DNA of 64,000 nucleotides from Sceloporus undulatus (taxonomy: Eukaryota > Chordata > Lepidosauria > Squamata > Phrynosomatidae): contig NC_056528.1 of the NCBI RefSeq assembly GCF_019175285.1, positions 15,976,806 through 16,040,805 of the forward strand, read 5' to 3'. The notes below the pieces were generated by a model. It saw only the letters and a list, made by a program, of their open reading frames with translations. It did not search any database and was not told the origin of the DNA. Below are positions 32,566 through 58,278 of this stretch, in pieces; positions within the stretch are counted from its first letter, which is position 1; each line of letters begins with the position of its first letter. Position numbers and translations under genes: made by a program.

Positions 32566-35381
32566 GTAAGGTAAAAATGTGCATCTTCTAACCGATGCCC
32601 CTGGTTTAGATGCCTCAGGCTGCATCTGCACTGCAGAATTAATGCAGCTTGGAACCGCTTTAACTGCCAGGGCTCCATGCTATGGAATCCAGTTAGCCTT
32701 CTCTGTCAAGAGAGCTCTGGGTCCATGGCAGACTGCAAATCCCAGGATTCCAAAGGATGGAGCCATGGCGATTAAAGCATTGAATTGGAATCAAACATAT
32801 TTTGGTGCAAATTACTGTATATACTCATATATTAGTCTGGAAATTTTAGTAAAAAAACCGACCCAAAAAACTTGAGTTGGCTTATCTATGGGTCAATGCA
32901 AGTACTGTACTGGACTTTAAAAGGGAACCATCTCCTGGTGAAAGGCAAGAGTTTAATCTGTCTTGGAAGCACTGACCTCGCTCTACTCTCTCATCCATCC
33001 AGCCTTTTGGATGAGCAAAAACAGTTATGCTTGCAAAAATTTTGGGCTTTCCTTCCCATTGTTTTGCTTCGTCATTACATGACCCTAAGTTTTACCTTCG
33101 ACTTATCCATGGGTCATATCAAAATCCATCATTTTGGCCCCCAGACTGCCCTCGACTATGCATGAATTTGACTTATAGTTGAGTATATACAATAAAAGAC
33201 AGTCTTTTAACTGACCGCACAAGAGATTTCTGTGCATATGAAACGAGCAAACAAGCAAGCCTGGTGCAAGTAATGCAATGGTCTCCTTTCTTCTATATTG
33301 CCTTCTCTGGAAACTAGCTTCAGCTCCGACGTCCTTCGAAGGGCCCTTTGGAAAAGTCTTGCATCAGATTAAAGCCGTGATTGAGACGCCCCGTTTTTCC
33401 AAGGACCACAAGTGCAACAAGATCTTCTACGTCCTTTGCCCTCTCAACCTCAATGACATCCCTGAAATTGAGGTAATGCAGTATGGGAGGACTTACAGAG
33501 ACCCAATCATGGAGTTTTCTTGGCAAGATTTCTTCAGAAGTGGGTTTGCCATTGTGTTCCCCGGAGGCTGAAGGAGTGTGACTTTTCCAGGGTCACCCAG
33601 TAGGTTTCATGGCCAAAGTGGGGATCATTCGAAACCTGGTCTCCAGAATTGTAGCTCAATGCTCAAACCATTACGCCATGCTGGCTCTCGAATTTTGTTC
33701 TCTCCTAATCTCTTTCCTTTTCTTCTCCCATCTCATTCTTGTGGTCCTTCCTGCAGCAGCCCAACACAACATCCATCACCAAGAAGTTCAACTACAAGCT
33801 TGTGAAAACCGGCAACGTGGTCTTAACAGCCACCACTGACCTCAAGGGCTATGTCGTGGGGCAGGCCATTCAGTTGCGGACGGACATTGAGAACAAATCT
33901 GGCCGGGACACCAGCACCATTGTGGCAAGTCTTATCCAGGTAACTGAGCCAAATCCTGGATGTGAGTGCTTTGCTTTTGTGCACATAGACTTAGAGACAC
34001 ATGGTCATACTTATTCTCGTTCAGATTTCCCTGGATTAAAACCCACTTCCTCAGATTTCTGGCCAATAATCTGAGAACTTCATAGAGGTTGAGTTCCCCT
34101 TGTCCAAAATATTTTAGAAACCAACACTTCTTTCCAAGTATCACCAAGATACCTTATTACAATCGATCTGCCATATCTACAGATTCCTTATCCATGGATT
34201 CAAACATCCACAGATTAAAAATAGATTTAAAAATAAATTCATTCCAAAATGTAAACCTTGATTTTGCTCATACTTTGCAAAGTATTTGTTGGACCTGAAT
34301 TCCCAACGATTCCTCATCGTTGGTTAGAGTTTTTGGGACTTGGCAGACCAACAATGTCTGCAGAGTATCCCAGCTTTTAAGGGTTAGGATTGGGAAAGGA
34401 GTAGATAACCCAAGCTCAGCCAAAGGATCATTCTTCTAACCTTCCTCCTTCCTGCAGAAAGTCGCCTACAAATCCAAGCGGTGGATTTACGACTTGAGGA
34501 CCATCGCCGAAGTGGAAGGCTCGGCTGTGAAGGCATGGAAGCGAGCCGACTGGAGAGAGCAAATCTTGGTGCCGGCCCTACCTCAATCCATCTTGCAAGG
34601 CTGCAGCCTCATCCATATTGACTACTACATCCAGGTTAGGCTACTGTTCCTCTGAGAGTTGCGAGCAGATCTTATAAAGTTACTGTAAAGAAGTAATTAG
34701 TTACTCCAAGAGTGAGTTGTAAGACGAATGTGTTTGGACACATTTGGAATGTGTTTGGAATTGGAAACAACTTAAAAGCACACAGCAACCAGATGGATTA
34801 GACTACAGCTCTCATTGACCCCAGAAAAGCTATAGAATGGCTGTCTGGACGTAATGGAAGATGTAGTCCAATCTATCTGGTAACATGTACAGAAATGACT
34901 TGAAGGCCCCCAATACCCAACAACAACAACAAGAGACTCTAGTAGATGGAACCAGCGTTATGCTAGAGGCCATTATTTCCAATTGCTGGCTGGGGGTAAT
35001 GGAAGATGTAGTCCAATCTTTCTGAAAAAGTGTTGCTCAGAGAAATGACTTGAAGGCACACAACACAGAACAACAACAAGAGACTCTGGTTGGAACCAGC
35101 GATAGGTCATAGGCCATCATTTCCAAGCTCTTGTTTCCAATTCATGGCTCTTCTGGTAGTTTTTCATCCTTTGCATTGGATTTCTTGTTTTTCTCTCAGG
35201 TTTCTCTCAAGTCTCCCGAGGTTTCTGTCGCTCTCCCTATTTACATCGGCAACATCCCTGTGAACAGGATCCCTCTTAGCCCGGCCCGGTCAGTCCCGCA
35301 CATCCCATCGCCTGTGGTCCCGAGCGCTCCCCCTGAAGATGAAGAGGCTGCCTCCGGCTACCCTCACCCTATGGACAACGT
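32515..35381 (+). CDS. ARRDC1: ARRDC1 copy 2, exons 3-7 (exon 7 cut short)
   Basis: Second ARRDC1 copy on the opposite strand. Exons are 32515-32565, 33318-33472, 33757-33939, 34458-34634 and 35200-35381, with consensus splice sites and no frame break. Against copy 1 there are 3, 2, 2, 0 and 4 base differences (11 of 748), every one silent. The encoded arrestin C domain and VVPSAPPEDEE motif are identical to copy 1. The sequence leaves homology after MDNV, before the PPEY motif, so both PPxY motifs and the stop are missing. Exon 2 and exon 1 are also absent. It may be a functional paralog whose ends were not assembled, or the other haplotype of the same gene. Confidence 0.93.
32812..33195. 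mobile_element. Foldback MITE (tatatactcatatatta element), uninterrupted
   Basis: Its arms begin tatatactcatatattag and end agttgagtatatacaataa. It is the pre-insertion form of 9062-9715 and lacks the nested MITE. Confidence 0.65.
33318..33472 (+). CDS. ARRDC1: ARRDC1 copy 2 exon 4
   Basis: 155 bases encoding the same protein as copy 1, with two silent changes (Tyr and Leu codons). Acceptor gaaactag, donor gtaatgca. Confidence 0.93.
33490..33690 (-). mobile_element. Sauria-type SINE, copy 2 intron 4
   Basis: This is the mirror of 8580-8781. It starts about 15 bases after the exon 4 donor. Confidence 0.8.
33757..33939 (+). CDS. ARRDC1: ARRDC1 copy 2 exon 5
   Basis: 183 bases, protein identical to copy 1, with two silent changes (Asn and Tyr codons). 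Acceptor ttcctgcag, donor gtaactga. Confidence 0.93.
34458..34634 (+). CDS. ARRDC1: ARRDC1 copy 2 exon 6
   Basis: 177 bases, identical to copy 1 at every base. Acceptor ttcctgcag, donor gttaggct. Confidence 0.93.
35200..35381 (+). CDS. ARRDC1: ARRDC1 copy 2 exon 7, 5' part only
   Basis: This is the first 182 bases of a 415-base exon, with four silent changes (two Ser and two Pro positions). It keeps VVPSAPPEDEE. Homology to copy 1 stops at gacaacgt. Confidence 0.92.
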
Positions 35382-37648
35382 GTGCGAACATTCGTAATTT
35401 CAGAATAGACTGGTGGGGAAGATTATAGTCAAATTCTGTACAGATTTTGCACAAAAGAGCATAAATGCATTAACCCATTCCTCTATAGATGCATTATGAA
35501 TCAAGTATGTCATGTATTTATAGTCATAATAGTGTAGAGGAGTAGACCGTCTAATGACATTATATGATGAGATCCATATTTACTGATATCAAAATTTGAT
35601 AGTAATACGAAACGATAACAAATCGAGACTATCAATCAATATCTTAGATCCTTATAAAAACAAAAAATGAATTACATTTTAGACGAATGTGCTATAAAAT
35701 ATTAAAAGATAAATATTAATATATTAACAAAGTAAAGAAAGCATCATGATTTTTATAAACAGTGACGCCTCATATCAGCAGACATTCTAATTGGCTGGAA
35801 TGCTTGTTTCTTGAAATGATTCAGGTGGTTTTACACACTGAGTGTCCCATGAGGTGTACAGGTGTCAGTACTTTCCGGATATTAGTCGCAAAATGGCCTC
35901 TGAGAATCAGTTAGTGTCTCTGGATTAGTGTGTGAATAGAGACAGGTGAAGTGAGACATAGGACATGACGAATAATGCAGTTAAAAAAATAAAAAATTTG
36001 CGAGCATGGGATCCTGCAAGTCATGGAAGTACAAATGATACCATTTGGTGTCTATTAATACTACAAGCAACAGAGTGAGCTGCGTCAGTGACACAATACC
36101 TATCAAGGTAACTGTCTGAATACAATATTTCTGAAAACATATTGTTCGTGCTCTAGAAATAAAAATACTATGTGTGACATTGAAGCATCAGTGACTTGAT
36201 AGAGGCCCGCAAAATGTTCTCACATACATGCTACAGTCACTATACCCAATGGAAAAAATCAATGCATGTTTGGAATTTGCACAGCTAGCTCTCAGGTTTC
36301 ATCAGCATTTTAGTGGATGTCGATAAGATAGTTCACACTGCAGCAGGGGATTATGTAGCAACACTAAGAGCCATTATTGAAAGTACTAACTAGCTTGATG
36401 TTTCTGGCTTAGTAAGTATATCTCAGTTCTGTAATACATCCTGCAATTATCATAATGTCTTACGCTGCAGGAAATAGGCCGAGCTGTTACCGAAAAAGAT
36501 GGCTAACTGATGTTTGATTGATCAGAGTCATCTAACAGATTCGCCAAAAAAGAGCTTAAGTCAAATGAAACAAAGTGAGAACGACAAACCTTAGTCTCAT
36601 GACTTATAGGAATCAATCTAACACATTCCGCGGAATCAATGAGCTGATTTGTAGTTATATGGAGGACATCTCCTGCCCATGTGCTGTATTGAGGCTCGGC
36701 TAGAATCTGGGTGATACTAGCACCCGTGACTGTGTGAGATTAACTCTTAACAACCGGATTTTCGGTCGCCAAGTATCTTGGGTAATCGCTCTCAGCTAAG
36801 ATGTCAATTGCGGTCATATGACATGAGTGTTTGTAGGGACTATCGTTGATTTAGTCCTTATACCTAAGCTCCTGAGGATGATTCAAGTCACTTGTGAGCT
36901 CTGAATGATATCAAATGCACTATGCACCTATATTAGTGCACTTTTAAATAAGCTAGGCAAGAGGGTGTGTTCCATATGAATGACGGTGGAATCAGCAGAC
37001 AACCTTTGTCATCAGGATTGGACATACAAGATATCAGCGCAAATAATAGCCTTCTACTAGTCAGCTACATTCAGCACTATGCTCAGGGCCCTATAATGTG
37101 GCTCCACACATCCGCTTGGCGATCGACCATAATACACCTCAGTTTGTCAATACTGTCAGTCAGCACATTTTGTGGACTGCTGTATAATCGTTCTGAAAAC
37201 CTTGGTAATACAGCTAACTGGTTAATGAGCTGTCTGAATTAAGAATAAATACAAGAAGCCGTATCCCGTGTACCTATGAATGTGCACATGACTAGTTATC
37301 ATCACACATATTGAACCTGGCTATGGCTATGCTACATCGATATCCAATGCCGGCCAATGCTTTGCCGCATCCGACCTACCTAATCATAAAATGTAAGGCA
37401 TGGGGCATACTTGTGTGAAGAAGTGAAATTATATCGGCACCTTTGTATGGAGAGTATGTGGTGTCACTCAATCGCTGTGCTCACTTTATTGAAGGGCATT
37501 TGCGAATTGATCTGTGTGACGTTCAGCAGTCGCTGGTGAAAAACAATAACCTTACAAGCGTCATAATTCCAGCACTAAAATAAACGCATTTAATGCTCAA
37601 CCAGTTCTTCTAACGTCCTGAAGCATATGTGAAGACGTAGGGGGTGAG

Positions 37649-37651
<3 letters not shown>
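35382..37651. other. Featureless repeat-free block of unknown origin
   Basis: Starts exactly where ARRDC1 copy 2 breaks off and runs to the poly-G tract. Over 2.2 kb it has none of the SINEs or MITEs that occur about every kilobase elsewhere, no recognisable exon, and only short chance-like ORFs. It looks random in composition. It may be low-quality read sequence or foreign DNA; I cannot tell which. Confidence 0.6.
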
Positions 37652-37691
<40 letters not shown>

Positions 37692-37744
37692 GGGGGGGGG
37701 GGGGGGGGGGGTTTGAAAAAAAAAAAGGGGGGGGGGGGGGGGGG

Positions 37745-37784
<40 letters not shown>

Positions 37785-37820
37785 GGGGGTGGGGGGGAAT
37801 AAGAGGGGGGGGGGGGGGGG
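37652..37820. repeat. Poly-G tract (interrupted)
   Basis: About 170 bases almost entirely of G, broken by short T, TTTGAAAA and A insertions. A run this long is very unlikely to be genuine and resembles a no-signal sequencing artefact. Confidence 0.9.
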
Positions 37821-37829
37821 AGTTGGCTT

Positions 37830-38484
37830 AGAGACCAATAAAAATTCCATGGGAGAGCATTATGAGTTGATGAAAGCCCACGTCTGTATGTGGAGTGATG
37901 GGAGCCATGTCCTACAGATGCACAGAAAGCCCTGTCACTGTTTTGACATGTACACCTTGTTCCTGAAGAAAAAGGAAGCAAGATTGAAGAAAGCGCTTCT
38001 CAAAGTTCTGGGAAACCCAAGACCGGTCAAGTTATTTTGGCAGTTGGATGGAAAGGGTCCTACAAACGCCTTACCCTGATGATGATGATGAGATGAGATG
38101 ATGATGTATATAAATAATAATAATTAATAGTGACTGCTGACCTTCACGTACACCTGAGGTGACCGTTAAGGCGGCCGGCCCTCCTCTTGAAGTAAAGAAT
38201 CCGGAGCTCTTTGTAGAAGCCAAAAGTCTCATTTGAAGCTCTTGTACTGGGTTTACCATGAGATGACATCCTTGCTGGGAAAAGCTACTAAACTCCTGGT
38301 AAAGCTGAAGGTGGCAGGAAAAGAAGAAGGTGCACTAAGGTGGATTGATTCAATTGAAGAAGCCAAGACCTTTGGAGGTCTCACATGTTGTAGGGTTGAA
38401 GCCAAATTGATGGCAAATAAACAACCGCACCTAGAACCAAGTACACATAACTGGCGTCCTGTCTTGTTTCCAAAATGTCATTGA
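37830..38484 (+). other. Two unidentified ORF segments
   Basis: An open frame at about 37790-38079 contains HYELMKAHVCMWSDGSHVLQ and LFLKKKEARLKKALLKVLGN. After a short ATG/TGA-type simple repeat, a second frame at 38233-38484 contains LLGKATKLLVKLKVAGKEEG and RWIDSIEEAKTFGG. Base use looks coding-like rather than repeat-like, but I do not recognise either and see no clear splice sites. They could be pieces of one frame-broken gene or processed copy, or chance ORFs. Confidence 0.3.
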
Positions 38485-39041
38485 ATAGATGACTAGTAGT
38501 TTTCTTTTCTCCGATTTCAGTCTGAGTGTTAAAAAATTTACCAGATTGCATTATACACATCCAGGATCACTTGTGATATACTTAATTTGGTGTAAAACTC
38601 TGGGTTCATTGCATCTCAACTGCCCACAATTGGTTTGGCCCTTTTAACCTGCTAACTGGTATTTTAATTGTCATGCTTACTTTTATTTTGTGTGTTTTGT
38701 ATGTGTTTCTGCTTGTTGGTGTCCCCCCCCCCCCATGAATGGTTTTTTAGTGAAGTGCCTATGAGGGCCTGCATGGATCGAAGCGTGGGGCAAAAATGTT
38801 ACACACAAATAAGCAGATAAGCAGCCAGTAATGAAAATTTTCACACTTAAGTGTTTGCAATATCTTCCAACTTAAGGTTTGCATTGACTAGCATGGTTGC
38901 ATTGGATTGTAATAATAACATGCAAAGTAACGCATTAGGCAGAGTTGCTTAAACGCTTAATGTATACCCAATTAGACTTCTTGGGCATAGTGCTTTTTTA
39001 CATTCAGACTTCGCTATGGGGAAAGGCATATGCCAGTGGTC

Positions 39042-39172
39042 CCAACATTGGTCTCCGATATTTTGGACTTCAACTCCCCATAACCCATTCCAGTTGGCCA
39101 ACAGTTAGGAATTCTGGGACTGAAGTCCAAACCATCTGAAGGACCAACTTTGAGAACCACTGGCATATTCAA
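39042..39172. mobile_element. Foldback MITE (acttcaactcccca family)
   Basis: The left arm reads ttttggacttcaactcccca. The right arm reads ctgggactgaagtccaaacc and ends gagaaccactgg. Confidence 0.6.
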
Positions 39173-39420
39173 CGAATATGGTGGGGAGAAGGGTGCTTTC
39201 CCCCCACTTCTCCATGCTTTCAGAGCTTTTTTGGGTACCGCCCTGATGATAGATCTTTGGCCTACGGTGTCAAAATCTAGGTATTTCACAGAGCGGCAGT
39301 GTTGCGAAACGTCAGTTGTACCACTACCTTGGGGGGGGACCAAAGGGCCACAGTAGCCTACAGTGTAACCAAGGATCAGGCTCCCTGTTCCTGAAGCAGA
39401 TGGCTCCTGTGGTTTTGCAG

Positions 39421-55575
<16,155 letters not shown>

Positions 55576-55763
55576 GTGTCTCTGTTTTGTCTCTAAGAGC
55601 ACAGTATGCTGGTGCCCTTTTGCATGAGCAGAGTTTGAGAAGAACTTTTTCTAGACTTCCAAGTCACAGAATCGCGCAACTTATCCAAGATCTGCAGTGG
55701 GCTGATGGGTACTGGATTTCCAAATTAAAGGTGAGGTTTGAGTTGCGGCAGAATTCAGCCTGA
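55576..55763 (+). other. Open frame after the last EHMT1 exon, unidentified
   Basis: The frame stays open past the donor and contains LRRTFSRLPSHRIAQLIQDL and QWADGYWISKLK, followed by gtgaggtt, a plausible donor. It does not match EHMT1 as I know it. Could be a chance ORF or the edge of another gene. Confidence 0.25.
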
Positions 55764-55944
55764 AAATTAACAACTCTTGGACAGCGTACCAACCTTATCC
55801 ATCACCCCATCACTGTTTGCCATTGCCTTGTTTCCCGCCTCTTCCCTTTACCATGTCAGCATGCATAATTAAGGCTGCTGGCAAGGAATACCTTCACTTG
55901 GAGCCAAGCCATTTCAGTTTAAGAGAATTTTTCAGCATGGGTGA

Positions 55945-56085
55945 TACCTAGCCTCTCTCAGCCTCAAAGAAAAGCAAGGGCAACCCTCTCCGAATAAATC
56001 TCCAAGTGACCATTCATGGAGTTTTCTTGCAGATTTATTCAGGAGGGTTTGCCCTTGCCTTCTTGAGGCTGAGAGTGGTGGGACT
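55945..56085. mobile_element. Inverted pair of SINE body fragments
   Basis: tctctcagcctcaaagaaaag at the left is mirrored by gccttcttgaggctgagagtg at the right, next to the N gap. Probably a SINE artefact or foldback. Confidence 0.5.
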
Positions 56086-56086
56086 T

Positions 56087-56111
56087 NNNNNNNNNNNNNN
56101 NNNNNNNNNNN
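56087..56111. other. Assembly gap of 25 N
   Basis: Unknown bases between SINE-like and MITE-like sequence. Confidence 0.95.
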
Positions 56112-56164
56112 ATTCCCTCGCACTGAGGCGGGGCAGTTAAAGGGGCCTCAGACTGGAGGGTTTC

Positions 56165-56173
56165 TGACTTAGA

Positions 56174-56212
<39 letters not shown>

Positions 56213-56900
56213 CGATTATTTTTGCTTTGGAAATAATGATGATGATGATGATGCTGGATTATTTCTGTATTGGAAATTATTATTATTATTATTAAACTGG
56301 ATTATTTCTACACTGGAAACAATTATTAGTATTAGTAGTAGTAGTATTAAACTGGATTTAGGTATTGGAAGTAATAATAATGATAATAATTAAACTGGAT
56401 TATTTATGCATTGGAAATATTAATAATAATAATAATAATTATAGTCAGCAAACTGGATTATTTCTGTATAATAATAATAATTAACTGGATTATTTATGCA
56501 TTGGAAATAATAATAATTAGTAGTAGTAGTATTAAACTGATTTATTTAGGCATTGGAAGTAATAATATTAATAATTAAACTGGATTATTTCTGCATTGGA
56601 AATAATAATAGTAATAATTATTATTATTATAGTCAGCAAACTGGATTATTTCTGCATAATAATAATTATTATTAAACTGGATTTTTTCTGCATTGGAAAT
56701 AATTAGTAGTAGTATTATTAAGCTGGATTATTTAGGCATTGGAAGTAATAATAATAATAATAATAATAATTATTATTATTATTATTAAACTGGATTATTT
56801 CTGCCTTGGAAATTATTATTATTATTATTATTATTAAACTGGATTATTTCTGCATTGAAAGTAATAATAATAATAATAATAATAAATTACTTGTTTTATA
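56165..56900. repeat. Composite tandem array: MITE-end core plus AAT microsatellite
   Basis: About 14 units of some 40-70 bases. Each has a core like aaactggattatttctgcat (then tggaaa) followed by a variable run of aat, att or agt triplets. The core resembles the end of the gccatggcagttaaag MITE family, and a diverged piece of that MITE lies just left (56125-56165). Confidence 0.85.
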
Positions 56901-57009
56901 TTTATTTTATTTTTTATTTGTTTTTATTTGTTTTTGGGTATATTTTATAATTTAATGTTAATATGTATTAGTATGTATTTCATTCAATTATTTTAGTGGA
57001 ATTTACGCC

Positions 57010-57330
57010 ATGAGCAGGTATATTTTAATGTATTTTCCGTTTTTAACTGATTGTCTGTACAAGACGCGGCCAAAGCATGACAGCCTCAGTTGGATACTCT
57101 TGGCTTCCAGGGAGATTTCCGGCTGGATCTGTTCTGGGACCCATTTCTTTGTCTTTTTGGCCATCCATGGGATCCTCCGCACTCTTCTCCAGCACCACGT
57201 CTCCAATGAGTTGATTTCCTTCCTATCCGCTTTCTTCAGCGTCCAGCTCTTGCATCTGTATGCAGTAATAGGGAATTCAGTGGCTTGAATGATTTGTGTC
57301 TTAGGATCCTTCCTAGTTCTTGCACAGTTC
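57010..57330 (-). mobile_element. BovB-type LINE fragment
   Basis: The minus strand encodes YRCKSWTLKKADRKEINSLE, TWCWRRVRRIPWMAK and EISLEAKSIQLRLSCFGRVL. This is the C-terminal part of an RTE/BovB-type ORF2, where the usual form is CESWT-KKAE-R-ID-FE-WCWRR-LR-PW. Only this fragment is present. The Sauria SINEs here carry a tail of the same LINE type. Confidence 0.8.
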
Positions 57331-57561
57331 ACCTCCCCATTCTTAGTCTTCTGATTTCTCGGCTGCAGCCCCCACTTTTGCTCAGTGTTTCATCCCAAGT
57401 ATATTTTGTCGAAGTCATATTTGTGTATTTGGCCCTCTGTCATCTTTTCAGCCCTGGAGAAATCCGATTCCCACCGCCATCTGCATAGAAACATCCCAGC
57501 CAATCTGGTCACATCACTCCTGCAAGGTAGACCGTCACCAATCGAATCACAAGGGCCATTT

Positions 57562-57661
57562 NNNNNNNNNNNNNNNNNNNNNNNNNNNNNNNNNNNNNNN
57601 NNNNNNNNNNNNNNNNNNNNNNNNNNNNNNNNNNNNNNNNNNNNNNNNNNNNNNNNNNNNN
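57562..57661. other. Assembly gap of 100 N
   Basis: It ends directly at an (AC)n run (57662-57678), so the gap probably lies in a dinucleotide repeat. Confidence 0.95.
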
Positions 57662-58116
57662 ACACACACACACACACATATGTATCTATATGTGTGCTCT
57701 GGCTTTTGTGAATATTCAGGTCTTGAAAGATTTAATCCAATGATTCCTCACTTCATGGCAACCTTTCCCTGTACTAGGACATTTTTTATCTTGACTATCC
57801 TTAATGATAAAACATTTAAATCTGTTAAAAGCAGAAAGGGTAGTCAAGATAATAATAATAAAAAATACAACACAACCCGTTAGAAGATCCCTCGATCTAG
57901 AAACTAGACCTCCCAACTCCAAGCCCAAGGCTTCAAGTGCTACACTATACAAATGCTCCGCAATGGCAAGTAACTGTCAAGAAGGTCTACTGCATCACAA
58001 GTGTTGGCCAATATCTCTCCTTCTGCAAGCAGCTCACAGAAGGATTACAATAGTGTATGTGTGTGTGAAGAGAAAGAAAGGGGGAATGAAAGAAGAGGGC
58101 TAAAAAGGAGACTCAC

Positions 58117-58278
58117 CAGCCCTCTTGCGGTTGTATTTCAAAACCTCGCACAACACAAGCTTGTTAGGATCCAGACAGAAAGGGTCTCTGAATAGCCTAA
58201 CAGGTACTAAGAACATGTCGCTGTTGGAGCCTTCGGATTGGCCGGTGCTGGATCCATCAAAGTTCCATTCGGGGAGAT
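58117..58278 (-). CDS. GLUL: Glutamine synthetase paralog coding exon 2
   Basis: 162 bases, acceptor tttcgccag, donor gtgagtct. Length and phase match the corresponding exon of vertebrate GLUL. No following exon (ETNLRHTCKR region) occurs further left in the window. Confidence 0.88.

Larger units (their letters stand above)
30262..35381 (+). repeat. Inverted copy of 6490-12150 (ARRDC1 region)
   Basis: This segment is the reverse complement of the copy 1 segment, with matching SINEs, a 5S-derived SINE, MITEs, introns and exons 3-7. For exons 4 and 5 the mirrored coordinates sum to about 42269, so the pieces are colinear. It lacks the two MITEs found only in copy 1 and contains a 100-N gap where copy 1 has an AT-rich stretch and a C run. 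It ends abruptly in exon 7 after atggacaacgt. Confidence 0.95.

Noticed and set aside
36967-37242. 91-residue plus-strand ORF in the featureless block
   Set aside because: Length is within chance, with no match to a known family, in sequence that is itself suspect.
37610-37981. Proline-rich ORFs on the minus strand
   Set aside because: They are the translation of the poly-G artefact.
56165-56900. CRISPR array
   Set aside because: Units have microsatellite spacers of variable triplets, not unique spacers, and the genome is vertebrate.
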